DNA of 64,000 bases from Paenibacillus albus (GCF_003952225.1 NZ_CP034437.1:585001-649000); one strand, 5' to 3'. Shown: positions 16,595 through 25,900, counted from the first letter of the stretch. Made by a program: numbers and translations. Notes: generated by a model not told the origin, from the sequence alone.

Positions 16595-16846
16595 CGAGAG
16601 AGGGTTTTCCCGCTCTCAACCACGCTTTTATTCTAAAATGCTTCGTTTCCTGTTGTGAGAGAGGGTTTTTCCGCTCTCGGAGGTTCATTTAAGGCCAATC
16701 GTGCGCCGAGAGAGGGTTTTCCCACTCTCAGCCACGCTTTTATTCGAAAATGCCTCGTTTCCTGTCCTGAGAGAGGCTTTTTCCGCTCTCGGAGGTTCAT
16801 TTGAGGCCAATCGCGCGCCGAGAGAGGGTTTTCCCGCTCTCAATAT
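16595..16846. repeat. 112-bp tandem repeat made of hairpin units
   Basis: A 112-bp unit repeats 2.3 times, starting at 16595, 16707 and 16819. Each unit contains two copies of a short stem (GAGAGAGGGTTTTcCCGCTCTC-like, with GAGAG pairing to CTCTC), so hairpins begin at 16596, 16657, 16708, 16769 and 16820, alternating 61 and 51 bp apart. The locus fills the first part of the 492-bp gap between the HD and MBL genes; the remaining bases to 16981 show no gene. Transcription-pausing or DNA-structure roles are possible but unproven. Confidence 0.88.
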
Positions 16847-16981
16847 CAGCGCTGGACGGAATCAACCGCACATGACCAGATCTGCAAAAAGAGCCTGCCA
16901 CTTATCGCGGCGAAGCTCTTCAGCACTACTATTGTTTTGCAGCTATCGACGAACGGCAGCAACTGCTTGCCGCTATGCTCG

Positions 16982-17842
16982 CTATGAACCGGAATGCCCG
17001 CTCCCCTTCAGCTCACGCTCGAACAATGTCTGGTTGCCGCGGTGGAATTTGCGCATATTGCGCGGGAATTTGCAGCCCTCGATTAATCCGTCGATTGTTG
17101 CTTGGTCGCCGGCTCGGACCGCTTCGCGCATCGCCGCAATGTAGGCAAAATCCGCCTGTTGGCGGCGTTTCATCTCTGTCTGGTCGGTAGTAGAGTTACC
17201 ATGGCCCGGGATTAGACGTGTGATGGCGTGCTTCGCCAGTATCGTGTCCAGCTTGGTAATGCTCGCCTCATACTCGGTACTGCTGAAGTAGATATACGGA
17301 AACTCGAGGTCGGACCAATAGTCACCGGCGAAAAGCAGCCCGATCGGTTCAATGACGGTATAAATGCCATCGTCGTTGTGCCCTGGTGAGAGATAGAAGG
17401 TTAGTCGTGTTCCATCGCCGCTGTTGCTGCTATGACCCAAGTCCAGCACTTGACCATCTGCTTCTGCGCGATGCGTGACAACCGGGTAGGCAATCTCATA
17501 GTCCCGCTCCAAGTAATACGAATGCTCGAAGTCGCGAATCTGCTCCCGAATCGCCTCTTTATCGGCTTCTGTCTTATCCGCCAAGGCAGCCGAAGCGATG
17601 ACCGCTGCATCCGGGAAAGCTCCATACCCGATGATGTGATCGTAATCGGAGTGGGTGAACAGCATGTATTTCGGGCGGTTGCCCGCGAGTGCATCCACAT
17701 ACTGCCGAATTTCCTCCACCTCGTGCGGCAGCCAGCACGGGTCCACAATGATGACTGCATCGCTGGTCTCCACGACCGCGGACATCGTCTTATACAGCGC
17801 GCTCTCGAACAGAGTGAGCGGCCCGTCTTGCAGCTTGATCAT
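16982..17842 (-). CDS. Metallo-beta-lactamase-fold hydrolase
   Basis: A 286-residue MBL-fold protein. The metal motif is THSDYDHIIGYG, an HxDxDH variant of the usual HxHxDH in which the second His is replaced, followed by LSPGHNDDGI (His), FAGDYWSD (Asp) and IPGHGN (His). There is no signal peptide, so it acts in the cytoplasm. Such proteins hydrolyse thioesters, lactones, phosphoesters and others, and the substrate cannot be called. AAGGAGG lies 10 bases before ATG 17842. It is a lone gene between two intergenic repeat loci. Confidence 0.88.
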   Translation of the reverse strand: MIKLQDGPLTLFESALYKTMSAVVETSDAVIIVDPCWLPHEVEEIRQYVDALAGNRPKYMLFTHSDYDHIIGYGAFPDAAVIASAALADKTEADKEAIREQIRDFEHSYYLERDYEIAYPVVTHRAEADGQVLDLGHSSNSGDGTRLTFYLSPGHNDDGIYTVIEPIGLLFAGDYWSDLEFPYIYFSSTEYEASITKLDTILAKHAITRLIPGHGNSTTDQTEMKRRQQADFAYIAAMREAVRAGDQATIDGLIEGCKFPRNMRKFHRGNQTLFERELKGSGHSGS

Positions 17843-17900
17843 GGGATCGATACCTCCTTATTAATCTGACTCGTATGCTGTCATTCACCCGCCCGCGCGA

Positions 17901-18085
17901 CTAACGAATCATAGACACCTTATTCGTCCAAAAGCAACGCCCCATAAAATCTAACGAACCCCAGCGGCGTTATTCACCCCTTTTGGAGCTGTATGAAGGT
18001 GATTTCATCGGAATAGCGTTTTTACGATTCGTTAGGGTTCAGCAAGGAGCAATTTGCGCCAAATAAGGCTCCTGGGATTCGTTAG
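17901..18085. repeat. Four-unit palindromic element, copy A (185 bp)
   Basis: Two direct units begin CTAACGAATC (17901) and CTAACGAACC (17951), 50 bp apart. Two inverted units end GATTCGTTAG at 18035 and 18085, also 50 bp apart. Each unit starts with CTAACGAAYC and has a downstream YTATT about 20 bases in. The whole can fold as a long imperfect cruciform. Copies B (33691) and C (56544) have the same plan and length. The element lies in the 368-bp gap between the MBL and flavoprotein genes, which holds nothing else recognised. Confidence 0.85.
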
Positions 18086-18210
18086 CGCCCTCGAGGATGC
18101 TCTTGCGCTAACTTCTGCGAATTCTACGTCGCGCAAGACTGATACCCGCCAATTCGGAAAATAATAATGCCGACTCTTATCCTCGGCTTCGACATGAAAG
18201 GAGATCCATC

Positions 18211-19242
18211 ATGGTCATGGACTGCATCATTATCGGCGGCGGCATAGCCGGGCTGCAGGCAGCTATTCAGCTCGGGCGCTATGCATCGCATCAGGTGCTC
18301 GTCATCGACGCAGGCGACGGTCGGTCCGCGATATGCCGCAGCTATCGCAATTTGCTCGGCTATCCGGACGGCGTGTCCGGCATGCAGCTGCGCGAAGCCG
18401 GCATGCGGCAGCTTGCCGCATATGGCATCGACGTCATCCGCGACACGATTGCAGAAGCGACGCGCACGGCAGACGGACACTTCCTGCTCCGCGGTAGCGG
18501 TAGCGGCGACACCGGTATCGGCGGTGCCACCACGTACACCGCGCGGACGCTGCTCATTGCCACCGGCGTCATGGACCGGTTCACGGATTATCCCGGTCTG
18601 CGCCCCTGCCTCGGGCTGACCGTCTACGTCTGCCCCGACTGCGACGGCTACGAAGTGAAAGACCGCCGCACGGTCGTGCTAGGCGCAGGAGATGTCGGCG
18701 CGAGCATGGCACTTACGCTGCGCGCGTGGACGGATCGGCTCATCTACATCGACCAAGCTGAGGTCCACGCTCTTGCCGATGCAGCGCCCGAAGCCCACGC
18801 CTCCCGGCAGCATCGCCCGCAGCAGCAACTCACGAGCGCCCGCCTGCGCGAGCAGCTTGAAGCCGCCGGAATCCAGCACATCGAGGCGGGTATCTCGGCC
18901 CTATCCGCCGATACAACAACCGGCGGGTTCCAAGGCGTCCAGCTTGCGGACGGCACCACCATCGAAGCCGAGCGCGCCTTCCTCGCCTACGGCGGCAACG
19001 AAGTCCGCTCGCAGCTAGCTCGCCAGCTCGGCGCCACTCTGCACGAGAACGGTCACGTCTGGACCGATCCGCGCAGCAAAATGACGAGCATCCCCGGCGT
19101 ATGGGCGGCCGGCGACGTCGCCGTTCACGCCGAGCAGGTGTCTATCGCCATGGGCGAAGGCGCGCAAGCGGCGATCTGGATTCACAAGCTGCTGCTTGAT
19201 CCGGCCGCGGCCATCCCTACTTATTCGCCACATGCACCTTGA
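18211..19242 (+). CDS. Thioredoxin-reductase-like NAD(P)/FAD oxidoreductase
   Basis: The 343-residue flavoprotein begins with an FAD-binding GxGxxG ([17 protein letters not shown]), has an ATGV motif near 120, a CPDCDG redox pair near 147 at the position of the thioredoxin reductase CATCDG, a second nucleotide-binding motif ([14 protein letters not shown]), and the closing GVWAAGDVA. It should use FAD and NAD(P)H in the cytoplasm; the natural partner (a thioredoxin- or bacilliredoxin-like protein) is unknown. AAAGGAG is 7 bases before the ATG. Its 3' end overlaps the convergent dbpA gene by 26 bp with no terminator between. Very GC-rich third positions. Confidence 0.9.
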   Translation: MVMDCIIIGGGIAGLQAAIQLGRYASHQVLVIDAGDGRSAICRSYRNLLGYPDGVSGMQLREAGMRQLAAYGIDVIRDTIAEATRTADGHFLLRGSGSGDTGIGGATTYTARTLLIATGVMDRFTDYPGLRPCLGLTVYVCPDCDGYEVKDRRTVVLGAGDVGASMALTLRAWTDRLIYIDQAEVHALADAAPEAHASRQHRPQQQLTSARLREQLEAAGIQHIEAGISALSADTTTGGFQGVQLADGTTIEAERAFLAYGGNEVRSQLARQLGATLHENGHVWTDPRSKMTSIPGVWAAGDVAVHAEQVSIAMGEGAQAAIWIHKLLLDPAAAIPTYSPHAP

Positions 19243-20692
19243 GCAGCTTGCCCTTGATCGTCGTCTGCTTCATCGCCCGCAGCACGAGCTGCCCTTTGCC
19301 GTTCAGAATGTCGATGAACGTGGCGCTATCTTCAATCGTAATAATGCCGATATCGTCGGCAGTAACGCCCTCCAGCCTCGCGATCGTCCCGACGAAGTCG
19401 ACGGCCCGCAGCTTCTTCTTCTTCCCGCCACCAAAATACAGCTTCGTAATATCCTGGCTCAGCAGGTCCCGCCGATCCACGCGCGGCGCCTCACCCTTGC
19501 TGAGCTTCGCCTCGAATGCCCTCTGCACGCGGGCGAGTTCTTCTTCCGTCGGCGCTTCCGCACGTGGCAGCTCGAAGCCGATATAGCGCTCGATCTCCTC
19601 GAGATACCGCTCCTCGCCCGGCAGCACGGCGAACGTGATCGCTTCGCCGCTCATGCCGGCACGGCCTGTCCGGCCGATGCGGTGCACGAAATTCTCTTTG
19701 TCCATCGGCAGGTCGTAATTGACGACATGCGTAATGTTCTCAATATCAATGCCTCGAGCAGCGAGATCCGTCGCCACCAAGTAGCGGAATTCCCGCCTAC
19801 GGAAGGCATGCATGACGCTGAACCGATCATCCTGCTCCATGCCCCCATGCAGCTTATCGCATGGGTAGCCCCAGCGCTTCAGCTGCCGCGCCACTTGATC
19901 GACCGTCTCCTGCATGCGGCAGAAAATAATGCAATTGTCCGGATTCCGCATCACCGTGACCGCCTTCAGCAGCTCCAGCTTCTCCTGCTCCCGCACTGTA
20001 TAGAGCGTATGTGTAATCCGCTCGACCGTTACGCCACCTACCGCCTCGATCTCAATATCGACGGGGCTCTTCATGAACTTATGGCAGAGCCGCTCCACAT
20101 CCGGCGGCATCGTAGCCGAGAACAGCAGCGTCAGCCGATTCCCCGGCAGCTGCTCCAATATGGCTTCCACCTGCTCGATAAAGCCGCGGCTCAGCATCTC
20201 GTCCGCTTCGTCGATGACGAGATACCGCAGCTTATCCACCTGCAGCGTGCCGCGCTGAATATGATCGAGTACCCGTCCCGGCGTTCCCGCTATGACGTGC
20301 ACCTTCTGCTTCAGCTCGATCTTCTGCTGCGCGAACGGCTGCTTGCCATAGATCGCAACCGCCTTGATTCGCTTGAACCGCCCAATATTGATGATATCTT
20401 CTTTGATCTGCCCGGCAAGCTCGCGCGTAGGCGTCAAAATAAGCGCCTGCGGCTTATTTTCCTCCCAGGCCACAAGCTCGCAGATCGGAATGCCGAAGGC
20501 CGCCGTCTTACCGCTTCCCGTCTGCGCGCGGACAGTCAGGTCCCGCTGCGCAAGCACCTGCGGAATAACTTTACGTTGCACAGGCGTCGGCTCCGTGTAT
20601 CCGAGGCTGTCTATCGCGCGAATAATCTCCTCGCTAAGCGGGTAATCTTGAAAGCTATTCGCAGTTGTACTCATGTTCGTGTTCGATGACAT
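19217..20692 (-). CDS. dbpA: DEAD-box RNA helicase DbpA/YxiN
   Basis: The 491-residue protein has the full DEAD-box set: Q-motif region ([20 protein letters not shown]), [24 protein letters not shown], and [10 protein letters not shown] in the second RecA lobe. Residues ~405-490 match the DbpA RNA-binding domain ([34 protein letters not shown]), which in B. subtilis YxiN and E. coli DbpA binds 23S rRNA hairpin 92 during large-subunit assembly. The ATG at 20692 has GGGAG 9 bases upstream; the longer frame to 20782 is not used. It overlaps the convergent flavoprotein gene by 26 bp. Confidence 0.94.
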   Translation of the reverse strand: MSSNTNMSTTANSFQDYPLSEEIIRAIDSLGYTEPTPVQRKVIPQVLAQRDLTVRAQTGSGKTAAFGIPICELVAWEENKPQALILTPTRELAGQIKEDIINIGRFKRIKAVAIYGKQPFAQQKIELKQKVHVIAGTPGRVLDHIQRGTLQVDKLRYLVIDEADEMLSRGFIEQVEAILEQLPGNRLTLLFSATMPPDVERLCHKFMKSPVDIEIEAVGGVTVERITHTLYTVREQEKLELLKAVTVMRNPDNCIIFCRMQETVDQVARQLKRWGYPCDKLHGGMEQDDRFSVMHAFRRREFRYLVATDLAARGIDIENITHVVNYDLPMDKENFVHRIGRTGRAGMSGEAITFAVLPGEERYLEEIERYIGFELPRAEAPTEEELARVQRAFEAKLSKGEAPRVDRRDLLSQDITKLYFGGGKKKKLRAVDFVGTIARLEGVTADDIGIITIEDSATFIDILNGKGQLVLRAMKQTTIKGKLLKVHVANK

Positions 20693-20863
20693 GCATAAAA
20701 ACTCCCTTTTTGAACCGTAAGTAATGTCGTTGATTCCAGTATAGCGGTTCGAAGCCGCGGACAGCAATTTGGCGCCTCGCAATCACGCACGAATAACCCG
20801 TGAGACGAGCCCCCTGCAGGGGCCGCCTTACGAGCTGCTTGGCATGCTATCGCATAAGCTGAA

Positions 20864-21190
20864 TTATTTTTTAGAGCGTTTCTTAACGGATTTCTTAGCG
20901 CGTTTAACGTTCGATACACGAGCCTTGCCTTTGCCTCTAGCCATAACATCCTGCTCGGAGTACGTGTAACAGTGATTGTAAACAGGGCAGCAGTGATGCT
21001 GTTTCACGACATTGACAGCATGAACCACGTTGACCAGCTGCGGATGATAGACATCTTCGTACAGCGTGACCGGTGGATCATACATCGTTTGTGTAGGGCA
21101 GTCTGGACAGAATTCGCCGCCAGTGCTTGCTCCAGCTACGTTATTGCCAGGACCCATTCCTGCGCCTGCTAATGCTTGATGGTAATTCAC
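20864..21190 (-). CDS. CotD-like spore coat protein
   Basis: A 108-residue protein with CPDCPTQTMYDPP, a YHPQLVNVVHAVNVVKQHHCCPVYNH block, and a very basic tail ending KSVKKRSKK. The His/Cys-rich HPQ-V-VIH-x-HHC pattern is that of the CotD family of inner spore coat proteins. GTG 21190 is preferred since GGAAGGAG lies 10 bases before it; the ATG at 21226 has no site. The basic tail is longer than in B. subtilis CotD and could bind nucleic acid or acidic coat polymers. Expression would be expected late in the mother cell (sigma-K), but no such promoter was established. Confidence 0.75.
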   Translation of the reverse strand: MNYHQALAGAGMGPGNNVAGASTGGEFCPDCPTQTMYDPPVTLYEDVYHPQLVNVVHAVNVVKQHHCCPVYNHCYTYSEQDVMARGKGKARVSNVKRAKKSVKKRSKK

Positions 21191-21351
21191 TAAGGAATCA
21201 CTCCTTCCTCTTGTGGAGTACACCATATTCTATGCGCCGTATATATCGCCGGCCTGTACGCTTGACATGGAAGGCCATCGCCTCTTCTTTGCTAGCAGGA
21301 TTGGCTCTCGGACATATAACACGGAGCAGCAAAAGCCCGCATTCGCGCATA

Positions 21352-21401
21352 GAAAAAGACAGGCATCCCGTTCCCATTCAGGAACATAAGATGCCTGCCT
21401 T
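21352..21401 (-). terminator. Terminator of greA
   Basis: Minus strand CAGGCATC pairs with GATGCCTG, with an inner GTTCCTG/GGGAAC-like stem, then TCTTTTTCT. Confidence 0.85.
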
Positions 21402-21416
21402 ATTGAATAAGCCGTA

Positions 21417-21893
21417 TTAGAACGCCTTGATCTCGAGCAGCTTGTAGGCAATGACGCCCATCGGAGCGTTAACGCTGATGGAAGCCCCGATTTGTTTGCC
21501 GATCAACTCTTTGCCAAGCGGGCTTTCGTAGGAAATTTTGTTCTCTGCCACGTCAGCTTCAGCCGGCGCGACGATTTGGTACTCTATTTTCTCATCGAAC
21601 TCGACATCGTGCAGAATGACCGTCGAACCAATTTGTACCCTGTCCATGTTCGGATCGGCTTCTACGACGCGCGCTGTTGCAAGCATTTTCTCCAAAATAA
21701 TAATGCGAGTCTCCATGAACGATTGGTCGTTCTTCGCGGAATGATACTCGCTATTCTCCTTCAAGTCGCCGTAGCTGATTGCCAGCTTAATACGCGCCGC
21801 AAGCTCCTTGCGCTTCACGTATTTGAGGTCGTCGAGTTCCTCCTGCAGTTTATCGTAACCATCCTTGGTTAATATCACTTCTTCTTTCGCCAT
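21417..21893 (-). CDS. greA: Transcription elongation factor GreA
   Basis: The 158-residue length is that of GreA. The N-terminal coiled coil (LTKDGYDKLQEELDDLKYVK, then GDLKENSEYHSAKNDQ, whose D/E pair at the tip enters the RNA polymerase channel) and the C-terminal FKBP-like domain (VQIGSTVILHDVE, ISYESPLGKELIGK) are both complete. GreA stimulates transcript cleavage by stalled RNA polymerase. It has its own terminator; the start is preceded by only a weak GGGGC site. Monocistronic, with rlmN upstream on the same strand separated by tandem terminators. Confidence 0.97.
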   Translation of the reverse strand: MAKEEVILTKDGYDKLQEELDDLKYVKRKELAARIKLAISYGDLKENSEYHSAKNDQSFMETRIIILEKMLATARVVEADPNMDRVQIGSTVILHDVEFDEKIEYQIVAPAEADVAENKISYESPLGKELIGKQIGASISVNAPMGVIAYKLLEIKAF

Positions 21894-22033
21894 CGTTCCA
21901 GCCCCGTTCCTGTTGATTCTTCTATATTAACCGATTTTGGTCTCGCTCGCTTACCTTTGTCATTCTTGACAAAAATCGCTTGCCCTATAAGAGCTTACCC
22001 TGCACGCTTTACGTCTTATTCCTCCCCTCCGAT

Positions 22034-22076
22034 ATAAAAAAATCCCCTCCGGTCAACGGTTGACCTTGAGGGGATA
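22034..22076 (-). terminator. Second of tandem terminators after rlmN
   Basis: ATCCCCTC pairs with GAGGGGAT, with inner GGTCAAC/GACC pairing, then TTTTTTT on the minus strand. Confidence 0.9.
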
Positions 22077-22112
22077 AAAAAGCGCATTCGCAGTAGATCA
22101 CGAATGCGCTTA
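22075..22112 (-). terminator. First of tandem terminators after rlmN
   Basis: AGCGCATTCG pairs perfectly with CGAATGCGCT around 10 bases, then TTTTTATC on the minus strand. Confidence 0.9.
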
Positions 22113-22145
22113 ATTTGCCTGTGTAGGTATAAATGAAATAAAAGG

Positions 22146-22232
22146 AAGCAGAATCAACGCGGAGCGGGCGGAATCGTTGTGTAGAAGCGTATCGGAGCAA
22201 TGATCCGCACGCGCAGCGGTTACTTTCTGCTT
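22146..22232. repeat. Long imperfect inverted repeat downstream of rlmN
   Basis: AAGCAGAA (22146) pairs with TTCTGCTT (22225), and the sequence between folds further (GCGGA/TCCGC, ATC/GAT) into one ~87-nt imperfect hairpin. It has no T tail and precedes two normal terminators on the rlmN transcript. It may be a dispersed palindromic repeat or a 3' UTR structure. It accounts for the otherwise empty part of the 356-bp gap between greA and rlmN. Confidence 0.55.
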
Positions 22233-22249
22233 GGTCCCATTTATTCTCT

Positions 22250-23311
22250 TTATACCGAAGCTTTAATTTGTTTACTCCGCAGCTGCCCGCAAGCGGCATC
22301 AATGTCGGTGCCGTGCTCAAGGCGCACGCTGACGCTGACTTCCTGCTTCTTCAGCGTGTCGTAGAAGACGCGAATTGACTCCTGCTCGCTGCGCTGATAC
22401 TGGCTGTGCTCATCGACCGGATTGTACGGGATCAGGTTCACATTGACCTGCTGGCGACGGTCGCTGATCAGCTCGGCAAGCTCCAGCGCATGCTCCCTCT
22501 GATCATTCACATCCCGCAGCAGAATATATTCCAGCGTCACGCGGCGCTTGTTCTTGCTGAGGTAATAATCGATCGATTCCATTAACTCTTCGATCGGAAT
22601 CGCACGGTTGATCTTCATAATGCGAGTGCGCAGCTCATTGTTCGGCGCATGCAGCGATACGGCAAGGTTCACGCCGACATTGCGGTCGGTGAACTCCCGA
22701 ATTTTGCTCGCGAGTCCGCTCGTTGAAACCGTAATATGGCGCGCGCCAATCGCAAGACCCTTGTGATCCTTAACCACATCGAGAAAATCAATCATATTCT
22801 CGAAGTTGTCGAACGGCTCGCCGATGCCCATCACCACGATATGGCTGACGCGCTCTTCGTTGCCAATCGCATCAAGATGCAGCTGCACCTTCATAATTTG
22901 CCCGACGATCTCGCCTGCCGTCAAGTCGCGGCTCTTCGCTAGCAGTCCGCTTGCACAGAAGCTGCAGCCGATATTGCAGCCGACCTGAGTAGTCACGCAG
23001 ACGGACAAGCCGAACTTATGGCGCATCAGCACCGTCTCAATTAAGTTACCGTCCGTAAGCTTAAGCAGAAACTTAATTGTACCGTCCGCCGACTCCTGCT
23101 TCGTATGCTCGCTCAGCGTTTGGATATCGTAGTGCTCCGCCAGCAATTCCAGGCAGGACGCATGAACATCCGTCATCTCGCCGAAGCTCGTTACACGTTT
23201 GCGATACAGCCAATCCCAGACTGCAAGCGCACGCGACTTCTTATGTCCTCGTTCCGCAAGCCAGGCGGTCAGCTGCTCGAACGTCAATCCATAGATGGAT
23301 GGTTTACTCAT
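22250..23311 (-). CDS. rlmN: 23S rRNA (adenine-2503-C2)-methyltransferase, radical SAM
   Basis: The 353-residue enzyme methylates A2503 of 23S rRNA (and A37 of some tRNAs). The radical-SAM cluster motif CNIGCSFC is present near 119-126, followed by GIGEPFDN, and the C-terminal catalytic Cys sits in DAACGQL. ATG 23311 has AAGAGGA 7 bases upstream. An in-frame extension to 23380 lacks a site. It has the expected family length. Cfr, the resistance relative, methylates C8; the overall sequence fits the housekeeping RlmN. Confidence 0.96.
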   Translation of the reverse strand: MSKPSIYGLTFEQLTAWLAERGHKKSRALAVWDWLYRKRVTSFGEMTDVHASCLELLAEHYDIQTLSEHTKQESADGTIKFLLKLTDGNLIETVLMRHKFGLSVCVTTQVGCNIGCSFCASGLLAKSRDLTAGEIVGQIMKVQLHLDAIGNEERVSHIVVMGIGEPFDNFENMIDFLDVVKDHKGLAIGARHITVSTSGLASKIREFTDRNVGVNLAVSLHAPNNELRTRIMKINRAIPIEELMESIDYYLSKNKRRVTLEYILLRDVNDQREHALELAELISDRRQQVNVNLIPYNPVDEHSQYQRSEQESIRVFYDTLKKQEVSVSVRLEHGTDIDAACGQLRSKQIKASV

Positions 23312-23411
23312 GATAGATCCTCTTTTCAACACCTTAACATAGTCGTCCCGGTGAACATTCTTTGCTTTGTATTGTCCCAAAATTTCAAAGGGAACACAAG
23401 CTTTGTGCTCC

Positions 23412-24026
23412 TCACGCGAATAAAAGCGTACCGAACTTGCCCGGCATATGGAATTGCACCGCTCCCGTAGGCCGCCATGCCTGATATTCGCGCACCCCGT
23501 CCGCGTTCTCGTCGATGCGGTAGAAGTTCACTTTCCAGCGGAGGCCTGCTTCCAGCCGTGTCTCGAAATTGACTGAAGGAATACGAATCTCATACAGCAG
23601 CTCCCCGGTCGCCGTTCGATCAACCGACGTTTGCAGTCCATCGAAGCTCCAGCTGAGATCAATATCGACCGCGCGGTTATCAACGTTGGCGATTCGAGCG
23701 TCAAACACGACATTTCGCGGGCTCACTTCAAGCTCCAAGTATCCCGTACCGATACCGCGCTCATCAATAAACACTTCAACGACGTCCTGGTTATACAGCG
23801 GCTCGTCCTTCTGCGTATAATCGGAGACGATATGCGTGTCTTCGCAAAGGAATTGAATCAGCAGCGCTTCAGGCGTCCAGCCACATCGCACGCGAGTCCT
23901 CTCTGCAGGCGCATCGCCGCTAACGGTATCCGTAAGCTGAACCCACTCGTGCGCGGCCCAGCCCTCCTGCTCTTTCCATGCTTTGCACGTGTAGATATCC
24001 CCCGTGCGATAATCCAGTTCCCTCAT
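23412..24026 (-). CDS. Carbohydrate-binding family 9-like (DOMON-fold) protein
   Basis: A 204-residue beta-rich protein with a [15 protein letters not shown] opening, [20 protein letters not shown], then [18 protein letters not shown] and [17 protein letters not shown], the pattern of CBM9-like domains that bind glycan reducing ends. It has no signal peptide or other domain, so it is a stand-alone, apparently cytoplasmic version. GGAGAG lies about 9 bases before ATG. Its ligand is unknown. It is separate from the MFS gene, whose terminator sits just upstream of it. Confidence 0.82.
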   Translation of the reverse strand: MRELDYRTGDIYTCKAWKEQEGWAAHEWVQLTDTVSGDAPAERTRVRCGWTPEALLIQFLCEDTHIVSDYTQKDEPLYNQDVVEVFIDERGIGTGYLELEVSPRNVVFDARIANVDNRAVDIDLSWSFDGLQTSVDRTATGELLYEIRIPSVNFETRLEAGLRWKVNFYRIDENADGVREYQAWRPTGAVQFHMPGKFGTLLFA

Positions 24027-24099
24027 TGTCCGATTCTCTCCTTTGGAGTAATAATCTCTACCTCTATCGTAACAGCTTTCGTACGCCTTGGTAGCAACA

Positions 24100-24124
24100 A
24101 AAAAACTCCCGAAGGAGTTTTTTC
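24100..24124 (-). terminator. Terminator of the MerR-MFS operon
   Basis: AAAAAACTCC-CGAA-GGAGTTTTTT: a short perfect stem with a tetraloop and T run on both strands; placed directly after the MFS stop. Confidence 0.92.
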
Positions 24125-24181
24125 ACTTGTTACATTTACGTAAACGTTAGATTTGTGTCCAAAAAAAAGCTTCTGCTTCTC

Positions 24182-25453
24182 TTAGTGCGCCTCCGCCTCA
24201 TCAACATGCTTCAGATGCTTACGGTTCAGCCAGATGAGGATGACTGCCAGAATGACGAAGCCGCCGCCGATGTAGAACGGTGCATGGAAGTCGAACCACT
24301 CTGCAAATTTAACTGCATAATACGGTGCAAGCGCGCCGCCGATGAAACGAAGGAAGCTGTAAGCAGCCGATGCTGTCGGACGCTCAACCGGCGCAGCGTT
24401 CATAACGGCTGTTGTAATAAGCGTGTTGTTGTTGCCTAGGAAAGCTCCGGCGATAATAACCATCAGAATGACGACCGTCTCATTCGTCGTCCAGTAGCCC
24501 ATTGCAAACAATGTGGCTGCGAACAGAATCAGCTGCGTGCACATCGCCGTAATTGTGCCCATGCTCTTCTGAAGCTTCGGAGCGGTAACGACCGACGTGA
24601 AGGCAAGCATCAGTCCCCAACCGAGGAACACGTAGCCAAGACCGTGCACATCCAAGTGATGCAAGTGTCCAAGCACAAGCGCTGCGTATACAAGCAATGT
24701 GAAGAAGCCAAAGTTATAGAAAGCAGCAGATAGACCGAATATGAACAGGGCACGGTATCGAAGCGCGCGGAACGGATCAAGCAGCGAAGCTTTCTTCTTC
24801 AATTGTGCAGCTGCTGTTGCCGGAGCCTTAGCAGACGCCTTCGGCATCATGAACAGAATGAGACAGAATGCAAGTACCATCAATCCTGCAACGCCGTAGA
24901 ACGGTGCGCGCCATGAAACTGCGCCAAGCTCGCCGCCAAGCAGCGGACCTACGGAGATACCAAGACCGACCGCAACCTCGAACAGTATGATCGAAGCGCC
25001 AACGCCGACGCGGGATAGAGATACGATTGCGGACAACGCCGTTGCGACGAAGAATGCGTTGCCGAGGCCCCAGCCTGCGCGAAGCCATACGATATCCATA
25101 ACCTGATCCACGCTTCCGGCAAGCGCAGAGAAAATAGCGATGATGACGATACCTGTAAGCAGCATCCGCTTAATGCCAAGACGTGCAGAGATGACGCCTG
25201 TAACGAGCATCGCAACCGCCATAACCGCGTTATAGCTTGTAAACAGCAGTGTGAGCTGGCTGTCCGTTGCGTGCAGCTGATCCTTCATCATCGGCAGAAT
25301 CGGATCGACGAGACCGAGACCCATGAAGGCGATAATGCTGGCGAAGGCGATCGCCCATACAGCGATTGGCTGGTTAAACATACTTTGTTTTTTTGCGGCA
25401 GCGCCCTGGTTAGGCGCTGCCGCACGGACTTGCTGGCGTGCTGGTGAAGACAT
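24182..25453 (-). CDS. MFS drug exporter, YfmO-like
   Basis: A 423-residue 12-TM MFS (DHA1) protein. Motif D/B-like LVDPILPMMKDQLHA follows TM1, motif A is TGVISARLGIKRML, and TM5 has VGLGISVGPLLGGEL (motif C). It follows a MerR regulator by 6 bp in the same operon, the arrangement of B. subtilis yfmP-yfmO, a metal/drug efflux pair; the similarity to YfmO is recalled and not searched. Export of toxic organic compounds across the membrane is the expected role. Confidence 0.9.
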   Translation of the reverse strand: MSSPARQQVRAAAPNQGAAAKKQSMFNQPIAVWAIAFASIIAFMGLGLVDPILPMMKDQLHATDSQLTLLFTSYNAVMAVAMLVTGVISARLGIKRMLLTGIVIIAIFSALAGSVDQVMDIVWLRAGWGLGNAFFVATALSAIVSLSRVGVGASIILFEVAVGLGISVGPLLGGELGAVSWRAPFYGVAGLMVLAFCLILFMMPKASAKAPATAAAQLKKKASLLDPFRALRYRALFIFGLSAAFYNFGFFTLLVYAALVLGHLHHLDVHGLGYVFLGWGLMLAFTSVVTAPKLQKSMGTITAMCTQLILFAATLFAMGYWTTNETVVILMVIIAGAFLGNNNTLITTAVMNAAPVERPTASAAYSFLRFIGGALAPYYAVKFAEWFDFHAPFYIGGGFVILAVILIWLNRKHLKHVDEAEAH

Positions 25454-25459
25454 AGTTGT

Positions 25460-25900
25460 TTACACTCCTTTGTGTTCTGGTGTAAGTTGATTCAGTCCAT
25501 TGGCGACACGCACCTGAAGCTTCTCAATCTCTTTGCGGAACCCCGCGATCTTCTCGAGCTTGATGTCGATCATTGCCAGTTGTTTATCGAGCATCTCCCC
25601 GACTTCAAGCAGCTTCCCGCGCTTTAGCTCGGCTTCTTCGATTTGATGGTAAGCGTCCCTATGCTGAATGATCTCTTCTCGGATGGCGACGAAATCGACC
25701 AGCTCCTGCAGTGAGAAACCAAGTACATCACGAGCGTCAACGAGCTGCCTCAGCCGCTCGACATGCATTTGTGTGTACAGCCTTGTTCCGCCATCCGTCC
25801 GCTCAGGAGCAGGCAGCAGCCCAAGCTCTTCGTAATAGCGAATCGTCCGCTTCGTTAAGCCGGACGCCTTCGCGACATCATCAATTTTGAAACGTTCCAT
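25460..25900 (-). CDS. MerR-family regulator, YfmP-like
   Basis: The 146-residue protein has the MerR winged helix at its N-terminus (FKIDDVAKASGLTKRTIRYY, EELGLLPAPERTDGGTRLY) and a long dimerisation helix (about 75-130), with no Cys cluster for metals, so it likely senses an organic compound. ATG 25900 has GGAGG 11 bases upstream. It is the first gene of the operon and lies 6 bp before the exporter. Its probable operator sits between -35 and -10 of the upstream promoter. Confidence 0.92.
   Translation of the reverse strand: MERFKIDDVAKASGLTKRTIRYYEELGLLPAPERTDGGTRLYTQMHVERLRQLVDARDVLGFSLQELVDFVAIREEIIQHRDAYHQIEEAELKRGKLLEVGEMLDKQLAMIDIKLEKIAGFRKEIEKLQVRVANGLNQLTPEHKGV

Noticed and set aside
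19196-20689. 497-codon frame antisense to dbpA
   Set aside because: Lies wholly opposite a textbook DEAD-box gene; long antisense frames are common in GC-rich coding DNA. Composition is low-complexity His/Arg/Leu.
20811-20831. GCCCCCTGCAGGGGC palindrome as terminator of the coat gene
   Set aside because: No T run follows on either strand; may still be a structural palindrome but was not supported as a terminator.
22009-22320. 103-codon minus frame downstream of rlmN
   Set aside because: Runs across a long hairpin and two terminators; no ribosome site or family.
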